Shown one piece after another: positions 1-9,280 of a DNA stretch of 64,000 bases. The DNA is from Pseudomonas sp. Q1-7 (GTDB lineage Bacteria; Pseudomonadota; Gammaproteobacteria; Pseudomonadales; Pseudomonadaceae): positions 199,501 to 263,500 of the forward strand of contig NZ_CP116304.1 in assembly GCF_028010285.1 (NCBI RefSeq), written 5' to 3'. Numbering within the stretch: position 1 is the stretch's first letter; the number at the start of each line of letters is the position of its first letter. The notes beneath the pieces are model-generated. The model was not told the origin of the DNA. It did no database searches and was given only the letters and a program-made list of their open reading frames with translations. The position numbers were made by a program, and so were the translations under genes.

Positions 1-672
1 AGCGAGTCGTTCAAACCCAACTCCACCATCGCTCCCCTCACCGGCGGCGCGTCCATCAACGGTCTCGACCCGGAAGAGGGCAAGAGCTGGGAGATCGGCG
101 CCAAGCTCGACATTCCCGGGCGTCTCACTGGCACCCTGGCGCTGTTCGACATCGACAAGTCCAATGTGCTGGTGACCCAGACCGTCAACGGCGAAACCGT
201 CGCCAGCACCGCCGGCGAAGTGCGTTCAAGGGGTGTCGAGCTGGACCTCTCCGGCCAACTCACCGACGACCTCAGCCTGATCGGCAGCTATGCCTTCATC
301 GACGCCGAGGTGACCAAGGACCCAGTGCTGGAAGGCAATCGCCTGCAGAACGTCGCGCGCCATACCGGCTCGCTCTCGGCGGTCTACGACTTCGGCCCGC
401 TGTTCGAGGGCGACCGCCTGCGCGCCGGCTTCGGCGCCCGCTACACGGGCAAACGCGCCGGCGATGCCGAGAACACCTTCGACCTGGATGCCTACACCGT
501 GGCCGACGCCTTCGCCAGCTACGAAACGCCCTTGGGCGAGAACCGCCTCAAGCTCCAGCTCAATGTGAAGAACCTGTTCGACAAGACCTACTACAGCTCG
601 GCAGTGAACAACCTCAACGTCTCCATCGGCGATCCGCGGTTGGTGCAGGTGTCCACCACCCTGGAGTTTTGA
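1..672 (+). CDS. TonB-dependent siderophore receptor, C-terminal part
   Basis: The reading frame is open from the first base of the window, so the N-terminal signal, plug domain and most of the barrel lie outside. The visible 223 residues read as the last beta-strands of an outer-membrane TonB-dependent receptor: a conserved EEGKSWEIGAK segment, alternating hydrophobic and polar strands, NVKNLFDKTYY, and a C-terminus in the GDPRLVQVSTTLEF style ending in the terminal Phe used for barrel assembly. Family knowledge points to ferric-siderophore uptake of the FpvA/FhuA type. The ligand cannot be told from this fragment. A REP pair follows 48 bases after the stop, so it probably ends its own transcript. 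Confidence 0.9.
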   Translation, partial: SESFKPNSTIAPLTGGASINGLDPEEGKSWEIGAKLDIPGRLTGTLALFDIDKSNVLVTQTVNGETVASTAGEVRSRGVELDLSGQLTDDLSLIGSYAFIDAEVTKDPVLEGNRLQNVARHTGSLSAVYDFGPLFEGDRLRAGFGARYTGKRAGDAENTFDLDAYTVADAFASYETPLGENRLKLQLNVKNLFDKTYYSSAVNNLNVSIGDPRLVQVSTTLEF

Positions 673-720
673 CCGCGCGGGGCGCTTGTGCAGGTTGGCG
701 CCTCGCGGGAACGGACCTGG

Positions 721-785
721 TGTGGGAGCGAATTCATTCGCGATAGGGCGCCACGGCCCGCTTCGCGAATAAATTCGCTCGTACA
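721..785. repeat. REP pair (inverted repeat)
   Basis: The left arm begins TGTGGGAGCGAATTCATTCG and the right arm ends AAATTCGCTCGTACA, so the two arms are inverted copies of one REP sequence around a short GC-rich centre. The same REP core occurs at several other intergenic sites in this window. It lies between the receptor gene and mdcA. Confidence 0.85.
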
Positions 786-917
786 AAAAAGCCTGGCTAC
801 GCGCCCGGTGGAGGGATCGTTAACCTCAACGTAACTATCACGCCTCCAGCTTGATTGATGACCCACCGGTCACGCTCCTAAGGTTCGCTCCACGACAGCG
901 GACCTCGTGGAGCCACC

Positions 918-2594
918 ATGACAACAAGACCCTCTCCCCCGCCGCAGTGGTCGCGCCGGCGCGCCGAAAAGCAGCGCCGTCTCGACCGGGTGCGCAACCT
1001 CGCCGACGGCGTGGTGCTGCCCAGCGAACGGATCGTCGAAGCCCTTGAAGCGCTGATCGCTCCCGGCGACCGTGTGGTGCTCGAAGGCAACAACCAGAAG
1101 CAGGCGGATTTCCTCTCCCGTTCCCTGGCCAAGGCCGACCCGGGCCGCCTGCACGACCTGCACATGATCATGCCCAGCGTCAGCCGCGCCGAGCATCTCG
1201 ACCTCTACGAGCGCGGCATCGCCCGCAAACTCGACTTCTCCTTCGCGGGCCCGCAGAGCCTGCGCATCGGCCAGTTGCTGGAAGACGGACTGCTGGAAGT
1301 CGGCGCCATTCACACGTACATCGAGCTCTACTCGCGCCTGCTGGTGGACCTCATCCCCAACGTCGCGCTGGTCGCCGGCTTCATGGCCGACCGTGAGGGC
1401 AACCTCTACACCGGCCCCAGCACCGAGGACACCCCGGCCCTGGTGGAACCCACCGCTTTCAGCGATGGCATCGTCATCGCCCAGGTCAACCAACTGGTGG
1501 ATGATGTGCGCGACCTGCCGCGGGTGGATATCCCGGCCTCCTGGGTCGACTTCGTGGTCGTCGCCGACCAGCCCTTCTACATCGAGCCGCTGTTCACCCG
1601 CGACCCGCGCCATATCAAGCCGGTGCACGTGTTGATGGCGATGATGGCGATCCGTGGCATCTACGAGAAACACCAGGTGCAGTCGCTCAATCACGGCATC
1701 GGCTTCAACACCGCCGCCATCGAGCTGATCCTGCCCACCTACGGCGAGTCCCTCGGCCTGAAAGGCAAGATCTGCCGCAACTGGACCCTCAACCCGCACC
1801 CGACGCTGATCCCCGCCATCGAGACCGGTTGGGTGGAAAGCGTGCACTGCTTCGGCACCGAGCTGGGCATGGAGGACTACATCGCCCAGCGCCCGGACGT
1901 GTTCTTCACCGGCCGCGACGGTTCCATGCGCTCGAACCGCATGATGTGCCAGCTGGCCGGTCAGTACGCCGTGGACCTGTTCATCGGCGCCACCCTGCAG
2001 GTGGATGGCGACGGCCATTCCTCTACCGTCACCCGTGGCCGCCTGGCCGGTTTCGGCGGGGCGCCGAACATGGGCCACGACCCGCGCGGCCGCCGTCACG
2101 CCACGCCCGCCTGGCTCGCCATGTGTCAAGAAAGGGGGACCGAGCCGGTGACCCTGCTGGAGCGCGGCAAGAAGCTGGTGGTGCAGATGGTCGAGACCTT
2201 CCAGGAAGGCGGCAAACCCACCTTCGTCGAGACCCTGGACGCGGTCGAGGTGGCGAAGAAGGCCGGCATGCCGCTGGCGCCGGTGATGATCTACGGCGAC
2301 GACGTCACCCACCTGCTCACCGAGGAGGGCATCGCCTACCTCTACAAGGCGCGCAGCCTCGAAGAGCGCCAGGCGATGATCGCCGCCGTCGCCGGCGTCA
2401 CGGCCATCGGCCTGCGCCATGACCCGAAAGAGACCCTGCGCATGCGCCGCGAAGGGTTGATCGCATTGCCGGAAGACCTCGGCATCCGCCGTACACAAGC
2501 CACGCGGGAACTGCTGGCGGCGAAGAGCATCGCCGAACTGGTGGAGTGGTCCGGCGGCCTTTACAACCCCCCGGCCAAGTTCAGGAGTTGGTGA
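918..2594 (+). CDS. mdcA: Malonate decarboxylase alpha subunit (acetyl-S-ACP:malonate ACP transferase)
   Basis: The 558-residue product matches MdcA in length and in conserved segments ([18 protein letters not shown] at the start, [11 protein letters not shown] at the end). In the biotin-independent malonate decarboxylase this subunit swaps acetyl for malonyl on the prosthetic thiol of the ACP subunit, the first step of the cytoplasmic cycle. The ATG follows GTGGAG by about five bases. It is the first gene of a tightly packed operon: its TGA overlaps the mdcB start in the form TGATG. The 130 bases upstream, after the REP pair, presumably hold the promoter. Identification is strong because all partner subunits follow in order. 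Confidence 0.97.
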   Translation: MTTRPSPPPQWSRRRAEKQRRLDRVRNLADGVVLPSERIVEALEALIAPGDRVVLEGNNQKQADFLSRSLAKADPGRLHDLHMIMPSVSRAEHLDLYERGIARKLDFSFAGPQSLRIGQLLEDGLLEVGAIHTYIELYSRLLVDLIPNVALVAGFMADREGNLYTGPSTEDTPALVEPTAFSDGIVIAQVNQLVDDVRDLPRVDIPASWVDFVVVADQPFYIEPLFTRDPRHIKPVHVLMAMMAIRGIYEKHQVQSLNHGIGFNTAAIELILPTYGESLGLKGKICRNWTLNPHPTLIPAIETGWVESVHCFGTELGMEDYIAQRPDVFFTGRDGSMRSNRMMCQLAGQYAVDLFIGATLQVDGDGHSSTVTRGRLAGFGGAPNMGHDPRGRRHATPAWLAMCQERGTEPVTLLERGKKLVVQMVETFQEGGKPTFVETLDAVEVAKKAGMPLAPVMIYGDDVTHLLTEEGIAYLYKARSLEERQAMIAAVAGVTAIGLRHDPKETLRMRREGLIALPEDLGIRRTQATRELLAAKSIAELVEWSGGLYNPPAKFRSW

Positions 2595-3445
2595 TGAGCG
2601 CAGTCTCCCTACGCAATGCCGACCTGCCGCTGGCCGACTGGCTGGCCGACCTGGCGGTGGACGCCCTGATCGACGAAGCCGACCTCTCGCCCAAGCCGGC
2701 GCTGGTGGACCGTCGCGGCAGCGGTGCCCACCAAGACCTGCACCTCGGCCTGATGCACGCCTCGGCACTGTCCCTCTGGCCCTGCTTCAAGCAGATGGCG
2801 GAGGCCGCGCAGGCCCATGGCGAAATCGGCCAACCCCTGCGCGAGGCACTTGGCCGCATCGGCCGCGAAGGCGAAGCGGCGATGCTTGCCGTGACCGCCG
2901 GCGTGAACACCCATCGCGGCGCCATCTGGGCCCTCGGCCTGCTGGTGGCGGCGAAGGCACTGGCGCCGGACGCCGGCGACGCACGCGGCATTGCCCTGCG
3001 CGCTGCGCGCATCGCCCTGATCGACGACCGCGCAGCGCCCCGCACCGACAGCCACGGTGCCCAGGTCACCCGTCGTTACGGCGCCCGTGGGGCACGGGAG
3101 GAGGCCCAACTCGGCTTCCCCGCCGTGATCGCCCACGGCCTGCCGCAACTGGTGCGCAGCCGCGCCGCAGGTGCCGGGGAGCAGAATGCGCGCCTCGACG
3201 CGCTGCTGGCGATCATGACCGTCCTCGCCGACACCTGCGTGCTCTGGCGCGCCGGGCTGGAAGGGCTGGCCGCCATGCAGCAGGGCGCCCGCGCCGTGCT
3301 CGACGCCGGCGGCAGTGCCAGCCTCGACGGCCGTCGCCGACTGCGCATGCTGGACGCCCGCCTGTTGCACCTCAACGCCTCGCCTGGCGGCGCCGCCGAC
3401 CTGCTGGCCGCCTGCCTGTTCCTCGATAAAGCCGGGAGCCTGTGA
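2594..3445 (+). CDS. mdcB: Triphosphoribosyl-dephospho-CoA synthase
   Basis: A CitG/MdcB family enzyme of 283 residues. It makes 2'-(5''-triphosphoribosyl)-3'-dephospho-CoA from ATP and dephospho-CoA, the precursor of the prosthetic group of the decarboxylase ACP. The family motif [15 protein letters not shown] is near residue 34, followed by a helical, Ala-rich body with the conserved [15 protein letters not shown] segment. The ATG at 2594 overlaps the mdcA stop and is preferred over the longer frame opening at 2546, which lies inside mdcA. Translational coupling with mdcA is likely. Confidence 0.96.
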   Translation: MSAVSLRNADLPLADWLADLAVDALIDEADLSPKPALVDRRGSGAHQDLHLGLMHASALSLWPCFKQMAEAAQAHGEIGQPLREALGRIGREGEAAMLAVTAGVNTHRGAIWALGLLVAAKALAPDAGDARGIALRAARIALIDDRAAPRTDSHGAQVTRRYGARGAREEAQLGFPAVIAHGLPQLVRSRAAGAGEQNARLDALLAIMTVLADTCVLWRAGLEGLAAMQQGARAVLDAGGSASLDGRRRLRMLDARLLHLNASPGGAADLLAACLFLDKAGSL

Positions 3446-3447
3446 CC

Positions 3448-3747
3448 ATGGAAACCCTGTCCTTCCAATTTCCCGCCGGCGAGCCGGCCCGTGGCCGCGC
3501 CCTGGTGGGCTGCGTCGGCTCCGGCGACCTCGAAGTGCTGCTGGAGCCGGGCAGCGCCGGCACCCTGACGATCCAGGTGGTGACGTCCGTGAACGGCAGC
3601 GGACCGCGTTGGCAGCAGCTGTTCCAGCGTCTGTTCGACGGCCAGACGCCGCCGGCCCTGAACATCGATATCCACGACTTCGGCGCCACGCCGGGCGTCG
3701 TGCGCCTGCGCCTGGAACAGGGCCTGGAGGAGCTTGCATATGACTGA
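3448..3747 (+). CDS. mdcC: Malonate decarboxylase acyl carrier protein (delta subunit)
   Basis: A 99-residue protein of the usual size for the ACP of malonate decarboxylase. It carries the acetyl/malonyl thioester on a phosphoribosyl-dephospho-CoA arm. The conserved attachment context CVGSGDLEVLLEP places the modified serine at residue 25. This is the same arrangement as in the citrate lyase ACP and not the 4'-phosphopantetheine DSL motif. A GTG lies two codons upstream at 3442, but the ATG at 3448 fits the family length. Its end overlaps the start of mdcD by eight bases. Confidence 0.95.
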   Translation: METLSFQFPAGEPARGRALVGCVGSGDLEVLLEPGSAGTLTIQVVTSVNGSGPRWQQLFQRLFDGQTPPALNIDIHDFGATPGVVRLRLEQGLEELAYD

Positions 3748-4594
3748 CACCGCACGCCTGCTCGAAGCCCGCAGCTTCGTCGAACTGGGCGCCCGCCAGC
3801 GCGCCCGCGAATTGCTGGACGCCGGCAGCTTCCGTGAACTCGTTGGCCCCTTCGACCGGGTCATCTCCCCCTGGCTGCCACGCCAGGGCATCGTGCCCCA
3901 GGCCGACGACGGCGTGGTGGTGGCCAAGGGCAGCATCAATGGCCAGCCGGCGGTGATCGCCGCCATCGAAGGCGCTTTCCAGGGCGGCAGCATGGGTGAA
4001 GTCGGTGGCGCGAAGATCGCCGGTGCGCTGGAGCTGGCCGCGGAAGATAACCGCCAGGGCATTCCCACCTGCGCCGTGCTGCTGCTGGAAACCGGCGGCG
4101 TGCGCCTGCAGGAAGCCAACCTGGGCCTGGCCGCCATCGCCGAGATCCAGGCGGCCATCGTCCAGCTCCGCCAGTACCAGCCGGTGATCGGTCTGGTCGC
4201 CGGCCCTGTGGGCTGCTTCGGCGGCATGTCCATCGCCGCCGGCCTGTGCAGCCACCTGATGGTTACCCGCGAGGCGCGCCTGGGCCTCAACGGACCGCAG
4301 GTGATCGAGCAGGAAGCCGGCCTTGCCGAATACGACTCCCGCGACCGCCCCTTCATCTGGAGCCTCACCGGCGGCGAGCAACGGGCCGCCAGCGGACTGG
4401 TGGACGCCTACGTCGCCGACGATATCGATGCCATCCGCGAGACCCTGCAGGGCCTGCTGGCCCAACCTGAGCACGGCCTGCCGCGCAGCCGCCGGCATGC
4501 CTGGTTCCTCGACCGCCTGGCGCGCCTCGGAGCCGACTGCCAACAACTGGACGCCGCCGCCGTGCGCGCCCTTTACCAGGGAGAACAGCAATGA
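3740..4594 (+). CDS. mdcD: Malonate decarboxylase beta subunit
   Basis: A 284-residue carboxyltransferase-fold (crotonase-like) protein. MdcD forms a complex with MdcE that decarboxylates malonyl-S-ACP to acetyl-S-ACP. Family segments include EGAFQGGSMGEVGGAKIAGAL and the oxyanion-hole stretch GPVGCFGGMSIAAGLC. A TTG two codons upstream is possible, but the ATG at 3740 is preferred and overlaps the mdcC end. The stop overlaps the mdcE start as ATGA. Confidence 0.96.
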   Translation: MTDTARLLEARSFVELGARQRARELLDAGSFRELVGPFDRVISPWLPRQGIVPQADDGVVVAKGSINGQPAVIAAIEGAFQGGSMGEVGGAKIAGALELAAEDNRQGIPTCAVLLLETGGVRLQEANLGLAAIAEIQAAIVQLRQYQPVIGLVAGPVGCFGGMSIAAGLCSHLMVTREARLGLNGPQVIEQEAGLAEYDSRDRPFIWSLTGGEQRAASGLVDAYVADDIDAIRETLQGLLAQPEHGLPRSRRHAWFLDRLARLGADCQQLDAAAVRALYQGEQQ

Positions 4595-5373
4595 GCCGTG
4601 GATTGAACTGGCTGCGCGGCCTGGCCGGCGGCGACGCACTGGCCGGCTTCCCGGCCTCGGTGAAGGTGGTGGACGGCGAACTGGGCAACCGTGCCGCGCG
4701 CTTCATCGCCGTGGTACCGGACGCCGACAATCCCTTCCCCCGGGCTCGCAATGGCGAGGTCGGCCTGCTGGAGGGCTGGGGTTTGGCCAAGGCGGTGGAT
4801 GAAGCCATCGCGGCCGACCGCGACAGCGCCAAGCGCGTGCTGGTGGCGCTGGTGGATGTGCCGAGCCAGGCCTATGGTCGCCGCGAGGAGGCCCTGGGCA
4901 TCCACCAGGCCCTGGCCGGGGCGGTGGACGCCTACGCCCGCGCCCGCCTGGCGGGTCACCCGGTGATCGGCCTGCTGGTGGGCAAGGCCATGTCCGGCGC
5001 CTTCCTCGCCCACGGCTACCAGGCCCAGCGTCTGATCGCCCTGGACGACGGCGGGGTGATGGTCCACGCGATGGGCAAGGCCGCGGCCGCGCGCATCACC
5101 CTGCGCAGCGTGGAAGAGCTGGAAGCACTGGCCGCCAAGGTGCCGGCCATGGCCTACGACCTGGAGAACTTCGCCTCCCTCGGCCTGCTCTGGGAGCGGG
5201 TGACGGTGGGCGACGCGGAGCAGCCGGGCGACGCTGATTTCACCCGCGTGCGCGACGTGCTGGTACGCGCGGTGGTGGATATCGGTGACAGCACCGACCT
5301 TTCCGGGCGTCTCGGCGCGGAGAATCGCGCGGCGTCGTCGCGTGTCAGGGAGAGGCTGCGGGCACAGTGGTAG
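4591..5373 (+). CDS. mdcE: Malonate decarboxylase gamma subunit
   Basis: A 260-residue partner of MdcD with the carboxyltransferase fold. It shows VGLLEGWGLAKAVDEAI, DVPSQAYGRREEALGIHQAL and VIGLLVGKAMSGAFLAHG, segments typical of MdcE. The ATG at 4591 overlaps the mdcD stop, so the two subunits are probably co-translated. After this gene the tight packing breaks: about 130 bases containing a dispersed repeat separate it from mdcG. Confidence 0.96.
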   Translation: MSRGLNWLRGLAGGDALAGFPASVKVVDGELGNRAARFIAVVPDADNPFPRARNGEVGLLEGWGLAKAVDEAIAADRDSAKRVLVALVDVPSQAYGRREEALGIHQALAGAVDAYARARLAGHPVIGLLVGKAMSGAFLAHGYQAQRLIALDDGGVMVHAMGKAAAARITLRSVEELEALAAKVPAMAYDLENFASLGLLWERVTVGDAEQPGDADFTRVRDVLVRAVVDIGDSTDLSGRLGAENRAASSRVRERLRAQW

Positions 5374-5477
5374 GTCCTCGTAGGTCGGGCTGAGGCACGA
5401 AGCCCGACACGGCGGTGCCTGGCCGTGAATCGCTGGGCCTCGCTGCGCTCGGATCAACGTGGCCCGCACCCACCTAC
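5370..5477. repeat. Dispersed GTAGGT...ACCTAC repeat inside the mdc operon
   Basis: The element begins GTAGGT over the mdcE stop codon and ends ACCTAC shortly before mdcG. It contains a local hairpin (GTCGGGCT paired with AGCCCGAC) and the string GGGCCTCGCTGCGCTCGGA, which recurs at 11393-11411 and in related form at 27668-27681. It is the only repeat of this kind inside an operon here, and may form RNA structure between mdcE and mdcG. Confidence 0.7.
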
Positions 5478-5503
5478 AACTCACCCACACCAAGGAGCGA
5501 CGC

Positions 5504-6121
5504 ATGAACAAGACTCCAAAACCCCACGACCTGCTCTGGGGCATGACCCCGGACCAGCTCCCCGCGAACGCCCCTGCCTGGGCGTGGCAGGTGTTGGCCG
5601 CCGGGCATCCGGTGGTGGTGCGTCGTGCGCTCTGCGAGCCCGGCCATGTGGCCGTCGGCATCCGTGGCGCCAGCCGTGACCAGCGCCTGGCCGCGATCAT
5701 GCCCATCCGTTCCATCCGGCGTCTGCTCAGCCCCGAACAACTGCGGCCTCTCGGTCCCGGCGATCTTCCGGCGTTGCGCGCCCTGGAAACCGTCGCGTCG
5801 ATGCTGGACGCCACCGACCGTTCCTGGGGGCCCACCGGCGGCGTCGGTTTCCAGCTCGCCACTGGTATTCCGGTGCTGCATGCCGCCAGCGATCTGGACC
5901 TGCTGCTGCGCACCCGCGAACCTTTCGAACGTCAGCAGGCCCGTACGTTGTTGGCGGCCCTGGCCGAAGCCCCCTGCCGCATCGACCTGCAACTGGAAAC
6001 GCCCCTGGGCGCCGTGGCCCTGCGCGAATGGGCCGGGGAATCCCGCCGCGTACTGTTGAAATGTGCCGAAGGGGCGCGGCTTGTGGATAACCCCTGGCAG
6101 CCCATGGAGCGCGCTGCGTGA
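5504..6121 (+). CDS. mdcG: Phosphoribosyl-dephospho-CoA transferase (holo-ACP synthase)
   Basis: A 205-residue nucleotidyltransferase-type enzyme that attaches the MdcB product to apo-MdcC. The N-terminus (KPHDLLWG) and the ASDLDLLLR segment with its metal-binding acidic pair agree with MdcG/CitX-like proteins. The frame is open further upstream to 5459, but that extension lies in the dispersed repeat. The ATG at 5504 follows a strong AAGGAG at 5492-5497 and is chosen for that reason. The stop overlaps the GTG of mdcH. Confidence 0.94.
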   Translation: MNKTPKPHDLLWGMTPDQLPANAPAWAWQVLAAGHPVVVRRALCEPGHVAVGIRGASRDQRLAAIMPIRSIRRLLSPEQLRPLGPGDLPALRALETVASMLDATDRSWGPTGGVGFQLATGIPVLHAASDLDLLLRTREPFERQQARTLLAALAEAPCRIDLQLETPLGAVALREWAGESRRVLLKCAEGARLVDNPWQPMERAA

Positions 6122-7038
6122 GCAGCCTTTTCGCCTTCCCCGGGCAGGGTGCGCAGCAGGTGGGCATGCTCCACCAGCTGCCGACCGAATGCAGCGCCTG
6201 CCTCCTCGAGGCCAGCGACGCCCTGGGCGAAGACGTGCTGGCGCTGGATTCCGCCGAGGCGCTGAAATCCACCCGCGCCGTGCAGCTCTGCCTGCTGGTC
6301 GCCGGGGTGGCCGGCGCGCGGCTGCTGATGGCGCGCAGCCCGGCGCCCGACTACGTGGCGGGCCTTTCCATCGGTGCCTATGCGGCTGCAGTCGTCGCCG
6401 GCTCGCTGGACTTCGCCGATGCCGTGCGCCTGGTGGCCCTGCGCGGCGAGCTGATGCAACGGGCTTATCCACAGGGCTACGGCATGACCGCCATCCTCGG
6501 TCTCGACCAGGCGACGGTGGAGCGGCTGCTGGCCGAGGCCGAGGGGCCGGTCTATCTCGCCAACATCAACGCCGACAACCAACTGGTGATCGCCGGCAGC
6601 GACGCCGCCATGGCAACCGTCGCCGAGCGCGCGCGGGCCCTGAGTGCCGGCGCGGCGAAGCGCCTGGCGATGAGCGTACCCTCCCATTGCACCTTGCTGG
6701 AGACACCGGCCCGCGAGCTAGCCGATGTGTTCGCCGGCGTCGAGCTGCGCCGCCCGGCGATCCGCTATCTCAGTGGGACCACGGCGCGGCCGGTGTTCGA
6801 CCCGGAGCGCCTGCGCGACGATCTCGCCTTCAACATGTGCCGCGTCATCGACTGGCACGGCACCCTGCGCACCGCCTACGAGCGCGGGGTGCGCCTGCAT
6901 GTCGAACTCCCCCCCGGGGCCGTGCTCAGCGGCCTCGCGCGGCGGGTGTTCGAACAGGGCACGGTGGTCGCCTTCCAGGGCGCTCGTCTGGACACGCTGG
7001 ACGCCCTGCTGCGTCAGGAGGTAAGCCAAACCCGATAA
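6118..7038 (+). CDS. mdcH: Malonyl-CoA:ACP transacylase, malonate decarboxylase epsilon subunit
   Basis: A 306-residue FabD-like transacylase that loads malonyl from malonyl-CoA onto the decarboxylase ACP and so primes the cycle. It has the opening FAFPGQGAQQVGML, the nucleophile elbow GLSIGAYAAAV and the downstream VPSHCTLLE histidine. The GTG start at 6118 overlaps the mdcG TGA (GTGA), supporting translational coupling. Length and position at the end of the enzyme genes match known mdc operons. Confidence 0.95.
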   Translation: MSSLFAFPGQGAQQVGMLHQLPTECSACLLEASDALGEDVLALDSAEALKSTRAVQLCLLVAGVAGARLLMARSPAPDYVAGLSIGAYAAAVVAGSLDFADAVRLVALRGELMQRAYPQGYGMTAILGLDQATVERLLAEAEGPVYLANINADNQLVIAGSDAAMATVAERARALSAGAAKRLAMSVPSHCTLLETPARELADVFAGVELRRPAIRYLSGTTARPVFDPERLRDDLAFNMCRVIDWHGTLRTAYERGVRLHVELPPGAVLSGLARRVFEQGTVVAFQGARLDTLDALLRQEVSQTR

Positions 7039-7098
7039 CCGCCGTGCATTTCGAAGGACAAGAACAAGCAACTTCGACCCAACGCGAGGACAACAACA

Positions 7099-7503
7099 AT
7101 GATCATCTACGGTGTGGCCTTCCTGGCCCTCTGCACCCTGGCAGGCCTGTTCATCGGTGAACTGCTGGGCAAACTCCTGGGCGTGCCCGCCAACGTCGGC
7201 GGCGTCGGCATCGCCATGCTGCTGCTGATATTCATCGGCAGTTACCTGCACAAGCGTGGCCTGATGGGCGCCAAGTCGGAACAGGGCGTGGAGTTCTGGA
7301 GCGCCATCTACATCCCCATCGTGGTTGCCATGGCGGCCCAGCAGAACGTGCTCGGCGCCCTCAGCGGCGGCCCCATGGCGATCCTCGCCGGCATTGCCGC
7401 GGTGGCCCTGGGCTTTGCCATGGTCCCGGTGCTCGATCGCCTCGGGCAAAAAAAGAAGCCGGTGGCGGCCGCCACTGATCCCCTGACCCCTGCCCAGCGG
7501 TGA
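7099..7503 (+). CDS. madL: Malonate transporter subunit MadL
   Basis: A 134-residue integral membrane protein with about four hydrophobic segments and a short Lys-rich cytoplasmic tail. MadL with MadM forms a two-component, probably sodium-coupled, malonate importer known from Malonomonas and pseudomonads. It starts 60 bases after mdcH, preceded by a GAGGA sequence, and runs into madM. Placement next to mdcH supports malonate uptake rather than another acid. Confidence 0.93.
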   Translation: MIIYGVAFLALCTLAGLFIGELLGKLLGVPANVGGVGIAMLLLIFIGSYLHKRGLMGAKSEQGVEFWSAIYIPIVVAMAAQQNVLGALSGGPMAILAGIAAVALGFAMVPVLDRLGQKKKPVAAATDPLTPAQR

Positions 7504-7508
7504 CCGCC

Positions 7509-8273
7509 ATGTACGAATCCATGCTGAAAGTGATTGGCGGCTACGGCCTGATCAGTGGTTTCGCGGTGATCGGCGCGACCATGTGGTTCTCCTACTGGAT
7601 CTCCGCCAGGCTCACCCGTGGCCGCCTGCACGGCTCGGCCATCGCCATCCTCCTCGGCCTGCTGCTGTCCTACGTCGGTGGCGTGGTGACCGGCGGGCAG
7701 AAAGGCCTGGTGGATATCCCACTGCTGTCTGGCATCGGCTTGCTGGGCGGCGCCATGCTGCGGGACTTCGCCATCGTCGCCACGGCCTTCGGGGTGAACA
7801 TCGAGGAGCTCAAGCGTGCCGGTGTGTCGGGCGTGGTGGCGCTGTTCTTCGGGATCGGCACCTCCTTCGTCGCCGGCGTCGGCGTGGCGCTGGCCTTCGG
7901 CTACACCGATGCGGTGAGCCTGACCACCATCGGCGCCGGTGCCGTGACCTATATCGTCGGCCCGGTGACGGGCGCGGCCATCGGCGCCAGTTCGGAGGTG
8001 ATGGCGCTGTCCATTGCCGCGGGTCTGGTGAAGGCGATCATGGTGATGGTGGCGACCCCCTTCGTCGCCCCGCTGATCGGCCTGAACAACCCGCGCACGG
8101 CGGTGATCTTCGGCGGCCTGATGGGCACCTCCAGCGGCGTCGCCGGCGGCCTGGCGGCCACCGACCCCGCGCTTGTGCCCTACGGCTGCCTGACCGCCGC
8201 CTTCTACACCGCCCTGGGCTGCCTGCTGGGGCCGTCACTGCTGTTCTTCGTCATGCGCGGTATTACCGGCTGA
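7509..8273 (+). CDS. madM: Malonate transporter subunit MadM
   Basis: A 254-residue membrane protein, the larger MadLM subunit. It has many hydrophobic helices with Gly-rich conserved stretches such as LLSYVGGVVTGGQKG and GGLMGTSSGVAGGLAATDPAL. The frame could open at 7500, but that would overlap the madL stop. The ATG at 7509 gives a start of the expected type. It ends the operon; the next plus-strand gene is more than 2 kb away. Confidence 0.93.
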   Translation: MYESMLKVIGGYGLISGFAVIGATMWFSYWISARLTRGRLHGSAIAILLGLLLSYVGGVVTGGQKGLVDIPLLSGIGLLGGAMLRDFAIVATAFGVNIEELKRAGVSGVVALFFGIGTSFVAGVGVALAFGYTDAVSLTTIGAGAVTYIVGPVTGAAIGASSEVMALSIAAGLVKAIMVMVATPFVAPLIGLNNPRTAVIFGGLMGTSSGVAGGLAATDPALVPYGCLTAAFYTALGCLLGPSLLFFVMRGITG

Positions 8274-8343
8274 GAAGCGCTGCCAAGGCCCCGATCTGTC
8301 ACGGGTGCCTTGGTGCGTCCCCTCGCCAGCGGATCGCTTTCGA

Positions 8344-8688
8344 TTAAAAGGTGAGTTCTATGTGGGTCCGGTACGCTGAGAAGGTGTAGACCATGCAGGC
8401 CTGGCCATTGAGCTTCAGGGTGCCGCTGGAGAGCTTTCCGGCGATGTCTCCAAGTGCTTCCCGCAGCCACTTGCGATGGGCCCCGATAGCGGCGCCGGAT
8501 GCCAGCCCCGAGACAAGATTCAGCATCTCGCTGTTGCATGTTCTGTGGCTTTCGATGGCCTGCTGCACAACATCCACCGTCATCTCGTTGAAACGATGCG
8601 TTCTGTCTGCAAAGACCTCGGCGTATCGGCCCCAGAGAAGCCGCATGACCTGATAAAGGGCGTCCCGTTCCGCGTTTTCAAGATACAT
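8344..8688 (-). CDS. Hypothetical protein, 114 residues
   Basis: I do not recognise this protein. It appears soluble and mostly helical, with a small hydrophobic patch (LVSGLASGAAIGAH) around residues 63-76. The ATG at 8688 follows GGAGAAGTGAT, and the gene begins just after the stop of the lipoprotein gene at 8690, so the two form a bicistron. Base composition is near 55 percent GC where I counted, clearly below the malonate genes on one side. Sitting between madM and mdcR, it looks acquired. A toxin/immunity or envelope role is possible but not shown. Confidence 0.75.
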   Translation of the reverse strand: MYLENAERDALYQVMRLLWGRYAEVFADRTHRFNEMTVDVVQQAIESHRTCNSEMLNLVSGLASGAAIGAHRKWLREALGDIAGKLSSGTLKLNGQACMVYTFSAYRTHIELTF

Positions 8689-8689
8689 A

Positions 8690-9280
8690 TCACTTCTCCG
8701 GCGGCGGTCCATTCAGATACAGGTTGTCCAGTATCAGCTCCTGCAGTTGTTCCTCGCTGATGCCAAATGTCGTGATTAAATTGAGTGCGCGGGCGTTATT
8801 GTCTGCGGTCAGGTGGGCCATTATTTGCCGATTCTTGTCATCCATTACCAAGTAGGCCTGGCCACCGGGTATCTTCAATACTTTGGTGCGGCGCCCTTTC
8901 ACAGTGGCGCGCCAGGTATTTTCGATGTCCTCGAGCGCCACATCGCTCAAACCAAGTTCGGGCGTGAGTTTCTCCAGCTTCAGTACAAGTCTGGGGAACT
9001 TTCGCATATCGATCTCATAGCCGAACTCGGGGTTGTAGAACGCAGAGATGGAGATCCATCGCTGCAATTCCTTGTCTCTCCGATCAAATGCCAGTGAGAT
9101 GCCATTTCTTTCAGAACCCATGATCGTCACGCCCCGTAGAGCATCGGTGGGTAGCAGGATCGAATATGGCCCGACCAATAGGTCGGTATAGGCGTTTTTA
9201 TTCATCTCTGTCGGGTTGGACATGCATCCGTTCAGCACAAGAGAAAGCGCCATAAGGAGTACTTGGCGTGTAAGGCTCAT
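8690..9280 (-). CDS. Putative lipoprotein, 196 residues, unknown function
   Basis: The N-terminus is a lipoprotein signal: Met-Ser-Leu-Thr-Arg, a hydrophobic stretch, and the lipobox LNGC with the lipidated cysteine at residue 19. The rest is a hydrophilic domain of mixed strands and helices with no family I can name. The ATG at 9280 follows GGAGAAAAG; an upstream in-frame start at 9325 would bury the signal peptide and is rejected. It is first in a two-gene minus-strand unit with the 114-residue gene. Its GC content is lower than that of its neighbours, which suggests horizontal gain. Confidence 0.8.
   Translation of the reverse strand: MSLTRQVLLMALSLVLNGCMSNPTEMNKNAYTDLLVGPYSILLPTDALRGVTIMGSERNGISLAFDRRDKELQRWISISAFYNPEFGYEIDMRKFPRLVLKLEKLTPELGLSDVALEDIENTWRATVKGRRTKVLKIPGGQAYLVMDDKNRQIMAHLTADNNARALNLITTFGISEEQLQELILDNLYLNGPPPEK

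Noticed and set aside
721-785. CRISPR-like repeats
   Set aside because: The repeats in this window are inverted pairs scattered between genes, with no regular direct spacing and no cas genes.
870-2768. A 632-codon open frame on the minus strand opposite mdcA
   Set aside because: It is antisense to a certain gene, has a low-complexity Arg/Gly/His-rich product and no ribosome site; such frames arise from codon bias in high-GC DNA.
5374-5503. A broken gene between mdcE and mdcG
   Set aside because: The gap has no remnant of a coding frame; it is filled by a dispersed repeat, and all expected mdc enzyme genes are present.
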